Notes: generated by a model not told the origin, from the sequence alone. A stretch of 33,037 nucleotides of DNA from Endozoicomonas acroporae (GCF_002864045.1 NZ_PJPV01000101.1:1-33037), one strand, 5' to 3'; positions 1 through 7,910 are shown, numbered from the stretch's first letter. A program made the numbers and translations.

Positions 1-8
1 CGCTCACA

Positions 9-42
9 GAACCGGACTTGAGAGTCTCCCCTCATCCGGCTC
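9..42 (-). ncRNA. Group II intron domain V
   Basis: Read on the minus strand, this 34-nt segment starts GAGCCGGATGAGGGG, has a GAGA-type loop, then closes with CTCTCAAGTCCGGTTC. The outer arms GAGCCGGA and TCCGGTTC pair, and the inner GAGGGGAGACTCTC forms the apical stem. Length, bulge and tetraloop fit the catalytic domain V of group II introns. It lies just downstream of the maturase stop, as expected. Confidence 0.8.
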
Positions 43-45
43 TTC

Positions 46-714
46 TTACCCAACCGCTGGTTTCTGACATATCTGCCAGTGAACCATAAACATCGGGACT
101 CTCTTTGCAATGCTCGCCAGCCATCGGCCAGCTTTAGCCTTGCGCCCCTTCAATTTCTTGTATTTACCCATAGCCCAGCGCACCAAGGTATCTTCCACAT
201 AGTAAAGGGCATTTTCAGCCATCGATGCATAGAATCTACCGAAGTAGCCTATCCACCCCCGCACTCGTGGATTTATTTCTCTGGCAATTTCCAAAAGGCC
301 ACAGCCTCTTTTCTTCGTTGGGATTTCAAGGCCCTTAATCTTATTCCGAAAGTCCTGAACTGCTGCCCTACTGACTGCCGGAAGGAAGTTCACATAGAAC
401 TTTCCATATCGATTTCGGATCAATCTGGGTCGGAAGGTGTAGCTGAGAAAATCGAAAGTCATGTTTTCATGCTCCCCTTGCCTGTTGCTATCCTTGCAAT
501 ACACCAGCTTTGTCTTGGTTGGATGCAGTGTAAGACCACACTCGAGTAAACGGTCTCGGACAGCTTCCAACACAAATTCAGCTTCTTCCCTGGTACGACA
601 GTGGATTAATGCATCATCAGCGTAACGCTCAAACCAGACTCCGCTGATATTACGTGTCAGCCAGTGATCAAATGCATAATGCATGAACAGGTTGGCCAGC
701 AGCGGGCTAATCAC
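46..714 (-). pseudogene. ltrA: Group II intron reverse transcriptase/maturase, C-terminal fragment
   Basis: This is the continuation of the same maturase gene after the 47-bp insert. It begins at the ISPLLANLFMHYAFD motif, carries the RYADDALIH catalytic motif, and continues into the maturase-specific X domain (FLPAVSRAAVQDFRNKIK and RGWIGYFGRFY). There is no HNH endonuclease domain after the X domain. It ends 4 nt upstream of domain V. The fragment is in a different frame from the N-terminal part because 47 is not a multiple of three. It lacks the N-terminal fingers and the first catalytic aspartates, so it is inactive alone. Removing the insert restores a continuous Pro-Gln-Gly-Gly-Val-Ile-Ser-Pro junction, which shows that the insert is the only lesion visible. 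Confidence 0.85.
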
Positions 715-1355
715 TCCACCCTCGGCAATTGCTCCTGCATTGCCCTACCTCCTGCATCCATGCAGTCGTGTGGCGAACCTTTTCCTGCCTCTTTCTCAAC
801 AATTTTATCCCCATCCATTACCGGAGCTTCGAGCCAACGTTTGATGTACAGCAAAACCCAACGATCCTTGATATGGTGCTCCACTGCCCGCATGACCAGC
901 TCATGGTCCAGATTGTCAAAGAAGCCCTTGATATCCAGATCAATTACCCAGTCTCTCTGCCAGCAACGTTTCCGAGCCACAGCCAGCGCCTGATGTGCTG
1001 ACCGGTTTGGCCGGTAACCGTAGGAGTTTTCATGGAAAACGGGTTCCACTACTGGCTCAACGATCATTTTCACCACCGTTTGGGCTACGCGATCGGCTAC
1101 TGTCGGCACTCCCAGCGGTCTCGTGCCTCCATCCTTCTTCTGGATTTCCACACGCATGACGGGGGGAGGAAAGTAGCTTCCCGACGACATTCGATTCCAT
1201 AGCATGTACAGGTTCCTGCCCAGATTAGCCTCAAAGTCAGTTACTGACTGATCGTCAATTCCGGCACTCCCCTTGTTCGCTTTCACTCTCAGCCACGCTT
1301 GATAAACAAGCTGTTTCGAAATTGTGAACGGTTTTGTTTCAGTCATCAGACTCAT
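711..1355 (-). pseudogene. ltrA: Group II intron reverse transcriptase/maturase, N-terminal fragment
   Basis: This fragment encodes the N-terminal RT motifs of a group II intron maturase: KANKGSAGIDDQ, the RPLGVPTVADRVAQ motif, ENSYGYRPNRSAHQAL and DLDIKGFFDNLDHELV, which carries the first catalytic aspartates. The reading frame runs normally to GKGSP, where the family continues with QGGVISPLLANLF. Here a 47-bp insert instead adds HDCMDAGGRAMQEQLPRVE and a stop. The YADD catalytic aspartates are lost to the next fragment, so this product alone cannot polymerise. Start: ATG after a purine-rich leader; the annotated M-S-L-M-T-E-T start fits known maturases. Whether the intron can still move depends on a maturase supplied in trans. 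The frame assignment is direct from the sequence. Confidence 0.85.
722..768 (-). repeat. 47-bp double-hairpin mini-element, copy in the intron RT gene
   Basis: On the minus strand the element begins CGACTGCATGGATGCAG and ends GGAGCAATTGCCGA. It differs at a few positions from the copies at 14008-14054 and 29021-29067. It contains two small hairpins: CTGCA-TGGA-TGCAG, and GCAAT...ATTGC (GCAAC...GTTGC in the other copies). It sits after CCACA and before GGGTGG, splitting a Gln codon of the maturase. No target duplication longer than a base is seen. Confidence 0.85.
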
Positions 1356-1930
1356 CCCGTTTTATAAAACAACGCTATAAATGACGGTTGATCTGTTGCT
1401 TCAACCGGATAAGCCAGTCCTTTCGCTCCACCTCCATTACAGAGGCTTCATCACTACACCGGACTGGTCCTCCTCTGTGCTCTGTATCGGTACTCACAGC
1501 CTCCACAGTTCAGCTGCTTGGCTGGCTCCCTTAACACCAGAACGACAGATTCCCACGTTCCACAAAAGAGCCTGAAATCAGTTCATGCCACCTATATCCC
1601 GGACACCGCTCAGGCAGTAACTGGCTATCCCCTGAGCTCATCATGGAGCAACACAGCTCTCCATTTTTGATGTCATCAGACCACGTTTCGAGACGTCATC
1701 AGTGGTTCACTTGCGTTCATCTCCTGATCTCACACCTGACGCAGTCAAGCTGCGCCTTTTCCGTAACGCTCACCACACCGGCTCTTTACCGGCGCAGCTT
1801 ACGGTGGTTTGATGGCTGCTTCCAGAAGCCGCCACCGGAGGGCCTACCTCCATCTCAATTGCAGTTACGAGCAGACCGACTCTGCTCTCGTGTCACACCT
1901 GTGTCTCCGTGGCAAGATTTTCTCCTCACC

Positions 1931-1975
1931 AGGCAAATTGGAAATGTGGAAGTTATTTCCAGACAACTCCTTAAT
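1931..1975 (+). repeat. Family C palindromic repeat remnant (45 bp)
   Basis: This short imperfect palindrome (GAAATGTGGAAGTTATTTCC core, CTCCTTAAT end) resembles the segment at 5511-5556 and the right end of the longer element at 11404-11577. It lies between the presumed intron 5' end and the flavoprotein remnant. It looks like an end-to-end deletion product of the longer family C element. Confidence 0.55.
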
Positions 1976-1986
1976 GTCTACCCTAA

Positions 1987-2810
1987 GAGCGCCAGTAGTC
2001 AGGCGGTTATTGACGATGTAGCAAACGCTGTAGACCTGACTGGCAAAATAAATTCTCCGCCCTGCCCGGTGAAGCTGACTACCTGAAGAGCATTGCCACC
2101 ACACCAGAATCTGAAATTGCCGAAGAATACCTGTTCGACTTCAAAACACTGAAAGAACAACTGACGACTTATTTTGACGATCTGAAACACGGCCAACACT
2201 ATCTGTTTGACTCGGTTGAACTGCACCTGATTCAGACCTATCTCGGTGCTAAGCGTACCGACCTCAACGGTAACGCCATTTATGGTCAGTACGACCTGGT
2301 GAAAACGCTCACCAGCCGCTCTATGGAGTCCATCGACTGGCTAACTGAAAAAGTCTGGCGCACTTCTGACAGGACTGATTGTACCGCCTGAAAACTATGT
2401 CTTTGTTAGCCAAAGCGGCAAGCGGTTCGTTGACGAATGCGAAAGCCGCGACGTGCTCTCTGAATCTTTCTTTAGCAACGGTGGTCTGATTTACATGAAT
2501 TGAGCGTTATAACGGCTTTGTTGAGCAGGGTCATGATTCTGACTTCCATAAGAGCGCCCTTGGCTTGAAAGTTGAGCAGGCTCCGTTTTATGCCACTCCA
2601 CACAAGCCCTCCGTTCACCACACAATGGGCGGTTTGAAGATCGATACGCAGGCGCGTGTTATCAATAAAGAAGGTGACGTCATCCCCGGTTTATACGCAG
2701 CAGGTGAAGTGACCGGCGGAATCCACGCAGACAACCGCCTGGGTGGTAATGCACTTATTGATATCTTTACCGGTCGTATTGCCGGCGAGAGCGTTGCCAG
2801 CCATGCTTAA
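1987..2810 (+). pseudogene. Decayed paralogue of the three-domain acrylate/fumarate-reductase-type flavoprotein
   Basis: This segment matches the intact gene at 8391-11405 from the end of its FMN_bind domain to the stop. Three internal deletions are visible against the intact copy: about 232 bp (joined at GGC), 446 bp (joined at AAAG) and 150 bp plus one added base (joined at ATTG). A 3-bp loss in the final FTFGRIAGE motif is also seen. The deletions cause frameshifts and stops. The first ~450 codons (the OYE domain and most of FMN_bind) are missing, and the group II intron and a family C remnant occupy that side. The last open piece, 2565-2810, still encodes [11 protein letters not shown] and the [14 protein letters not shown] motif. 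It is not functional. It is the trace of a duplication of the flavoprotein gene next to apbE. Confidence 0.9.
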
Positions 2811-2909
2811 GCAACATTGAATAAATGTTGAATTACATCATTCAGAGGGGAGCAGTGCTCTCCCTTTGTCTTATAGAGCGTCTTGCAGAGCGTGAAAAGG
2901 CAGACCTCG

Positions 2910-3854
2910 ATGAAACGATTTAAAACCCGATTTCACATGATGGGAACCTTCATTGACCTGGAGATTCATCACCCCAATGGTGTGCAGCTTATTCAGGACT
3001 CCTACCTTCAACTCCACCAATACGAACAGCGCTTCACAGTGAATCAACCTGATTCTGAGTTAATGCGTGTCAATCAAAATGCAGGAGTAAAACCGGTTAC
3101 CGTTCCGCCGGACATGTATCACCTGATCAAAAAGGCAAAAGCGGTCAGTGATGACCTGAGGAATCCATTCAATATTGCCATAGGCCCACTGGTTAAGACC
3201 TGGCGCATCGGCTTTAAGGATGCCAGAGTGCCAACAAAGGATGAAATTGCTGAAAAAATATCGTTAGTTGATCCGCAAAAAATTACTCTGAATGATCACA
3301 ATCACTCTGTGTACTTGTCCCAGCCCGGTATGGAGATTGACCTGGGAGCCATTGCCAAAGGCTACTTTGCCGATCAAATCAAACGGTATCTGCTGGACGC
3401 AGGCGTTAAACAGGGAATCATTAATTTGGGCGGCAATGTTTTGACCATTGGCCACTCGCCGGCAAACACAACCAAGGCATGGCATGTTGGCATTCAAAAT
3501 CCACAGTCAAGTCGTGGTGAGACCTGCCGTATCGTTCTGCTCCGATGTGCTTCCATGGTGACCTCAGGAATCAACGAGCGTTTTTTCCAGGCAAACGGAC
3601 AGCATTACCACCATCTCCTCAACTCACAAACAGGCTGGCCAATTTCAACCGATATCGCCAGTGTGACCATTATCTCCAAACATTCTGTCGATGGCGAAAT
3701 CTGGAGCACTGCGGGATTTCTTTCTTCCGTTGAAGCGTCGGTTTCATATCTGAACCAACAGTCAAATATTGAAGCTGTCGTTATTTCAAGGCAGGGTGAT
3801 CTTCATTGCACGCAAGGCCTGGAGGATAGCGGGCAGCTTATACTGCTGCTCTGA
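2910..3854 (+). CDS. apbE: FAD:protein FMN transferase, ApbE family
   Basis: ApbE enzymes cleave FAD and attach FMN through a phosphoester bond to a Thr/Ser in FMN_bind domains. The 314-aa product shows the family order: N-terminal FHMMGTFIDLEI, DLGAIAKGYFADQIK, the NLGGNVLTIG loop, SGINERFF followed by HHLLNSQTGWP, and the C-terminal WSTAGFL metal-site region. That last region normally reads ADAxxTA and here reads GEIWSTA, so an Asp metal ligand appears replaced by Glu. No signal peptide or lipobox is seen, so it should act in the cytoplasm, which suits the cytoplasmic 1004-aa FMN_bind protein at 8391. The start is taken at ATG 2910; an in-frame TTG at 2883 would add nine residues. It lies 100 bp behind the decayed flavoprotein copy, so its original operon partner is broken and its likely client is now 5 kb away. 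Confidence 0.88.
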   Translation: MKRFKTRFHMMGTFIDLEIHHPNGVQLIQDSYLQLHQYEQRFTVNQPDSELMRVNQNAGVKPVTVPPDMYHLIKKAKAVSDDLRNPFNIAIGPLVKTWRIGFKDARVPTKDEIAEKISLVDPQKITLNDHNHSVYLSQPGMEIDLGAIAKGYFADQIKRYLLDAGVKQGIINLGGNVLTIGHSPANTTKAWHVGIQNPQSSRGETCRIVLLRCASMVTSGINERFFQANGQHYHHLLNSQTGWPISTDIASVTIISKHSVDGEIWSTAGFLSSVEASVSYLNQQSNIEAVVISRQGDLHCTQGLEDSGQLILLL

Positions 3855-4240
3855 CTGACAACTGATGGATGTGGGATTAAACCACCTCGATTCACATGGG
3901 GAGTAAATTACCAGCAGAGCATTAGCCTGATCGGTTGCTGTCTGAAGTCGCTACCATCGTCTTGCCGCTAAAACCATTCAAAGAGTCAGCGGATTTTTAA
4001 CGTCCCTTGAGAGCAAGTCTTTTGCTTTCAGGACTATACGAATAGCTGATTCTTTGATAATTCAAAAACAGGATTAATACCTAACCACCAAAGCAAATAA
4101 AATTGGTTTTATTGACCTGAAGGGGTTGTTTTTCCAGTCAAACCCGAACAATGAGAAAAAACGGTTGTTTTATAACCTTTGTGAAATTACGGTACGTTCT
4201 GTATCGTTATTGTTAGGTTATAAACACTGGAGTAGCCTCT
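3855..4240. other. Intergenic region upstream of CoA-transferase copy 1
   Basis: This stretch has no convincing gene. A weak stem (CCGCT...AGCGG followed by ATTTTTAA, about 3965-3996) could end apbE transcription. The last ~80 bp are conserved with the region before CoA-transferase copy 2. They contain GGTTGTTTTATAACC and the inverted repeat listed separately. Confidence 0.5.
4189..4207. promoter_or_regulatory. Candidate operator upstream of CoA-transferase copy 1
   Basis: ACGGTAC-GTTCT-GTATCGT is an inverted repeat with 7-bp arms, one mismatch and a 5-bp spacer. It ends 33 bp before the ATG. The matching site before copy 2 (11613-11631) is perfect. The same arms at the same distance before two paralogous genes suggest a regulator site. 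The only regulator gene nearby is the IclR-type gene at 5633, so it is the first candidate, by inference only. Confidence 0.55.
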
Positions 4241-5512
4241 ATGGATCACACAAGCGAAACAGAATACAAACCAGGCCCGTTGGACGGCGTCACGGTATTA
4301 GACTTCTCCCGCGTACTTTCCGGACCTTATTGCACAATGATTCTGGCGGATCTTGGGGCAAGGGTAATCAAGATTGAGCGTTTTGGAACAGGCGACGACA
4401 CACGTGCGTTTGGTCCTTTCATTGAAAACGATTCAGCCTATTTCATGTGCTTCAACCGAGGCAAAGAGAGCATCTCTCTCGATATTAAATCACCACGCGA
4501 CCGGGAACTGCTGGAACGACTTCTGGACACCAGCGATGTCGTTGTTGAAAATTTCCGCCCCGGTGTTATGGAACGACTTGGCTATGGCCCGGAGCGCCTG
4601 GCCAAAACCCATCCACATATTGTTTATGCCTCTATCTCAGGCTTTGGACACAGCGGCCCGTTCAGTGAACTGCCAGGCTATGACATGGTGGTACAGGCAA
4701 TGGGCGGAGTAATGGGTTTGACCGGCTGGCCCGGTGCAGAGCCTGCCCGTGTTGGCACCAGCTTTGGTGACCTGGGTGCAGGCCTGTTCGGTGTTATAGG
4801 TATTTTGGCTTCACTTTACAGCCGCAACCGTGACGCCCAGGGCGCACGCGTCGACATCGGCATGCTCGACTGTCAGGCCGCATTGCTGGAGACCGCTCTG
4901 GCGCGTTACGACGTTGAAGGCGTTGTACCCACCCGAACCGGTGACAACCATCCATCGCTGGCACCTTTTGAGACCTTTATGGCCGAGGACGGTAAGTTTG
5001 TCATCTGTGCAGGTAATGACACACTCTTCCTGCTGATGGCCGACGCTCTGGGGTCACCCCATCTGGCACTGAAACCAGAGTTTCTGACCAATGACCTGCG
5101 GGTTCAAAACCGTGTTCAATTGGTCCAGGACATAGAAGCGATCACCAAAACCAAACCAATGCAGCATTGGATCGACGCCCTCAACGAAGAGGGAGTTCCC
5201 TGTGCACCGATCAATACCATTGACAAGTTGTTCGACCATCCTCAGCTACTGGCCCGTGACATGATCATCAAAGTTCAAGGAGAACACGATCGGCCGGTTC
5301 GTACTGCAGGCAACCCAATTAAATTGAGCAACATGACCGAATTTGATCCTGAAAAGCCAATCAAGGCACCCATGCTGAATCAGCATCGTGAAGCGATTCT
5401 TGATGAGCTAATGGCCAGCCACGGAGCCTATGACGTTGTTAAAGGTCAAAATAATGACCACCACGCTGATCTGCATGAGTTTTACGAAGCTGCCGCTCCA
5501 GCCACTAACTAA
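4241..5512 (+). CDS. Class III CoA-transferase (CaiB/BaiF family), acuN-like, copy 1
   Basis: The 423-aa product is a family III CoA-transferase, which moves CoA from an acyl-CoA donor to a carboxylic acid through an aspartyl-CoA anhydride. N-terminal VLDFSRVLSGPYCTMILADLGARVIKIE, the NRGKES loop, ENFRPGVMERLG, and VGTSFGDLGAGL with the probable catalytic Asp177 are all typical, and the length is normal. It is about 90% identical by eye to copy 2 at 11664. The start follows CTGGAG 7 nt upstream. Given the neighbouring hydratase, 3-hydroxypropionate-type dehydrogenase and MmsA-like gene, the likely substrate is acrylate (or 3-hydroxypropionate), as for AcuN. Formate, oxalate, carnitine or other acids cannot be excluded from sequence alone. 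It is probably monocistronic: a repeat remnant follows and the next gene encodes a regulator. Confidence 0.85.
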   Translation: MDHTSETEYKPGPLDGVTVLDFSRVLSGPYCTMILADLGARVIKIERFGTGDDTRAFGPFIENDSAYFMCFNRGKESISLDIKSPRDRELLERLLDTSDVVVENFRPGVMERLGYGPERLAKTHPHIVYASISGFGHSGPFSELPGYDMVVQAMGGVMGLTGWPGAEPARVGTSFGDLGAGLFGVIGILASLYSRNRDAQGARVDIGMLDCQAALLETALARYDVEGVVPTRTGDNHPSLAPFETFMAEDGKFVICAGNDTLFLLMADALGSPHLALKPEFLTNDLRVQNRVQLVQDIEAITKTKPMQHWIDALNEEGVPCAPINTIDKLFDHPQLLARDMIIKVQGEHDRPVRTAGNPIKLSNMTEFDPEKPIKAPMLNQHREAILDELMASHGAYDVVKGQNNDHHADLHEFYEAAAPATN

Positions 5513-5556
5513 GGAATTGTAGAAATGTCGAAATTATTTCAGGACAGCTCCTTAAC
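5511..5556 (+). repeat. Family C palindromic repeat remnant (46 bp)
   Basis: The segment begins AAGGAATTGT at the CoA-transferase stop codon and ends CAGCTCCTT, with the core GAAATGTCGAAATTATTTC. It reads as a joined left and right end of the longer element at 11404-11577. It replaces the left half of a terminator hairpin that is intact at 16978-17009. Confidence 0.6.
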
Positions 5557-5635
5557 CAGTAGGGCTGGCTTTTTAGTGTTTTGGGTTACCAAGCCTGCCT
5601 ATCGGGAAAAAATTTGAAATGCAGGATTTGTAATG
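5552..5635 (+). repeat. Duplicated ~84-bp segment, copy before the IclR gene
   Basis: It shares TTAACC, GGGCTGGCTTTTT, GTGTTTTGG, AGCCTGCCTATC and AATTTGAAATGCAGGATT in the same order with 16988-17073, downstream of the aldehyde dehydrogenase gene. Here only the right arm of the terminator stem remains. The segment ends at the IclR start codon and supplies its AGGA ribosome-binding site. Confidence 0.75.
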
Positions 5636-6394
5636 ATTATTGAAAGGAGAAAAAAAGGTTCGTCCATCACCCGTGTACTTGAGATTATCGAGTCCGTGGC
5701 TCAGGCCGAACGTCCTTTAAGTCCAGCCGATTTGGCCCTGCTGTTGGATATACCCAAACCCAGTGTGCATCGTATATTGCAACAACTCGTAGCCGAAGGG
5801 TACTTGCAAACGAATATACGAGGTCTTCTGATCCCGGCCGACCGGCTGCAAGCCACTGCATTTGGCATACTCCACAGCAGCCGTTTCAAGGCCCTGAGCC
5901 AGGCAGTTCTGCAAAAGCTGGCCCATAAAACAGGAGAGACCTGCGGCATCTCAATTCCCAATGGTACGGAGATGATCTATTACGACAGGGTCCAGACCAA
6001 CTGGCCTTTACAAGTGCACTTGCCCATCGGCAGCCACACGCCGGTATGGTGTACGGCCAGTGGGAAGCTGTATCTGAGTTCCCTGCCGAAGGATGACCGC
6101 CAGCGCATCATTAACAATCTTCCCATGGAAATGCTGGCCCGAAACACCATCACCACTGCGAAAGAGCTGGAGTCGACACTGTTGGAAATAGCCGATAACG
6201 ACCGCGGTGTAGAAAACGAAGAGTTCATCGACGGTATGGCCTCCATCTCTGTCCCTGTCAGGAATGAGAAAGACAGGCTAACTGCCTGTCTCTTCACCCA
6301 TGCGCCGATCCTGAGAAAAAGCCTGACTGAATTGCTGCAGTTCGAACCCCTGCTCCGTCAGGCAGCTTTAGAACTGGGCTCTTTTGAATGTTAA
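5633..6394 (+). CDS. IclR-family transcriptional regulator
   Basis: This 253-aa protein has the IclR layout. An N-terminal winged helix-turn-helix covers roughly residues 12-65 (ITRVLEIIESVAQAERPLSPADLALLLDIPKPSVHRILQQL spans it; recognition helix around KPSVHRILQ). The C-terminal effector domain carries GETCGISIPNG, YYDRV, HTPVWCTASGKLYLS, and a closing GMASISVPV motif. Such proteins usually bind small carboxylic or aromatic acids and control the adjoining catabolic genes. The ATG is preceded by AGGA at 6-nt spacing. It lies between two gene blocks that share a candidate operator, so it probably controls the CoA-transferase genes and perhaps the transporter and flavoprotein. The ligand cannot be read from the sequence; acrylate, 3-hydroxypropionate or a CoA ester are the natural guesses. 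Confidence 0.85.
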   Translation: MIIERRKKGSSITRVLEIIESVAQAERPLSPADLALLLDIPKPSVHRILQQLVAEGYLQTNIRGLLIPADRLQATAFGILHSSRFKALSQAVLQKLAHKTGETCGISIPNGTEMIYYDRVQTNWPLQVHLPIGSHTPVWCTASGKLYLSSLPKDDRQRIINNLPMEMLARNTITTAKELESTLLEIADNDRGVENEEFIDGMASISVPVRNEKDRLTACLFTHAPILRKSLTELLQFEPLLRQAALELGSFEC

Positions 6395-6525
6395 GTGGGG
6401 AGAAAGGCAGTAAACCTCGGCATGGAGTATTTTGTCAGCGTGGTAAAGCGGCTCTATCCGGACTTCAGGGTTGACCAGGAACTTCCCGGAATCCATCAAG
6501 AGCCTCGTCAACATACTCAAACTGC

Positions 6526-7767
6526 CTAAACAGCTTCCGCTTTCACAACATTAGCCATTTTTTTCGGTGGTTTGACCATAAGACCAATGGCAGCCGCTGC
6601 AAAACTTACTCCGGCACAAATCATAAAGGTACTCTTATAACCGCCAGTGGTGTCCACCAGATAACCTGCCAGTTTCGGGCCCGCCATGCCAGCAACCCCC
6701 CACGCAGTGAACAGGATAGCGTAGTTAAAACCCATGTTCCTGGTACCGAAGAAGTCTCCCGCAGCAGACGGAAATACCGCCAGCGCTGCACCATAGGTGA
6801 AGGTGATAACCGTTGACCCCATCAGGATCATGCCAAAGGTATCAAAACGACCGAACACCAACAGCACAGCACCTTGCAACATGTATAGAATGCTCATAGT
6901 GCGTGCGCGACCGATCTTGTCAGACATTAAGCCTGCACCCGGGCGGCCCAGAGCATTGGCGACAGAAAACGCCTGAACCAGCAGGGTAATGTTAAACGTA
7001 CCGGTCAGTTGCAGGTTGGCAATGTTACCAATATGACCAATGATCATCAGACCGGTCATGGAACCCGCCAGGAACATCAGCCACAACATGGCAAACTGTG
7101 GCGTCTTGATCATCTGCTTCCAGTTGTACTCACCGGTTTCCGAGCCACCAGCAACCACCGGGATCTCTTTCGCCTTTTTATCAGCAATGTTCGGTGCTGT
7201 TTCCGGAACACTCATGAACTGAGCACCGGCAACGATCATACCGCCGAAGAACACAGCCAGTATATTAAAGCTGGCAAACAGACCGTATTCTGCGATCAGG
7301 TATTTGGCCAACGGAGCCGCATACAACGGTGCCAAACCAAAGCCGGTGACAACCAGACCGACAATTAAACCTTTTTGCTCCGGCTTAAACCATTTCACCG
7401 CTGCCGGAGACGTTGCGGAATAGCCCAGACCGATGCCTGCACCGTTCAGAACACCAAAACCCAGAATAACGCCCATTTTGGTCGGCATGGCACTACACAG
7501 GAACAGACCTGCCGCAGTACACAGAGCTGCGATGGTGATCACAATGCGCGGCCCCAGGCGATCCTGCAGCTTACCACCTACCAGCATGATTAGCGCAAAC
7601 GCGGCAATTGCCGTTGCGTAGGGCGTGGATGCCTGAGAAGCGGTCCAGCCCTGAGTTTGAATAAAATTCTCCGAGAAGATACTCCACGTGTAAAGACTGC
7701 CAAACATTAAGTTGATAGTCAGGCCAGCCGTCACTACGATCCAGCCACGATTCATATCAGTTATCAT
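6526..7767 (-). CDS. MFS transporter, OFA (oxalate/formate antiporter-like) family
   Basis: A 413-aa inner-membrane carrier with about 12 hydrophobic segments. It begins MITDMNRGWIVVTAGLTIN, then has LMFGSLYTWSIF (the typical OFA first helix), the GGKLQDRLGPR loop-2 motif, GFGVLNGAGIGLGYS, and a second-half loop GLMSDKIGRARTM. OFA members move small mono- or dicarboxylates. The neighbours suggest uptake of acrylate, 3-hydroxypropionate or a related acid. The start at 7767 is preferred: AAGTGAGGTACCT upstream gives a good Shine-Dalgarno, and family proteins begin near this MNRGW stretch. A longer frame from 7839 would add a 24-residue charged tail with no clear ribosome-binding site. It is transcribed divergently from the flavoprotein gene, across 623 bp. 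Confidence 0.85.
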   Translation of the reverse strand: MITDMNRGWIVVTAGLTINLMFGSLYTWSIFSENFIQTQGWTASQASTPYATAIAAFALIMLVGGKLQDRLGPRIVITIAALCTAAGLFLCSAMPTKMGVILGFGVLNGAGIGLGYSATSPAAVKWFKPEQKGLIVGLVVTGFGLAPLYAAPLAKYLIAEYGLFASFNILAVFFGGMIVAGAQFMSVPETAPNIADKKAKEIPVVAGGSETGEYNWKQMIKTPQFAMLWLMFLAGSMTGLMIIGHIGNIANLQLTGTFNITLLVQAFSVANALGRPGAGLMSDKIGRARTMSILYMLQGAVLLVFGRFDTFGMILMGSTVITFTYGAALAVFPSAAGDFFGTRNMGFNYAILFTAWGVAGMAGPKLAGYLVDTTGGYKSTFMICAGVSFAAAAIGLMVKPPKKMANVVKAEAV

Positions 7768-7910
7768 AGGTACCTCACTTAAAGCTACTTCTGTCGCCTG
7801 TCGACTGACGTCTTTCACCTTTACTGAAATGCTATGCAATCCAACTCACCAGGGAAGGATTCCCAGTCTTCTTTTGAAGAAAAAAGCCTTATTAGCACAG
7901 GCAGACAAGG

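Larger units (their letters stand above)
1..1898 (-). mobile_element. Group II intron, truncated by the window edge (5' boundary approximate)
   Basis: The minus strand carries a maturase-type reverse transcriptase gene, about 540 nt of non-coding sequence 5' of it, and a domain V-like hairpin 3' of it. This is the layout of a bacterial ORF-bearing group II intron. The 5' boundary is placed at a minus-strand GTGTG (plus-strand 1894-1898), the usual kind of group II 5' end. It is uncertain, because another GTGTG lies near 1731-1735. The stretch 1356-1898 holds no convincing gene and is read as RNA domains I-IV. The 3' end (domain VI and the 3' splice site) is outside the window. The intron lies next to a decayed flavoprotein gene, so it may have inserted into that gene or into a repeat beside it. 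Confidence 0.7.

Noticed and set aside
46..1355. Retron or diversity-generating retroelement reverse transcriptase
   Set aside because: The RT carries the maturase X domain and is followed by a group II domain V. There are no template/variable repeats or msr/msd-like features nearby.
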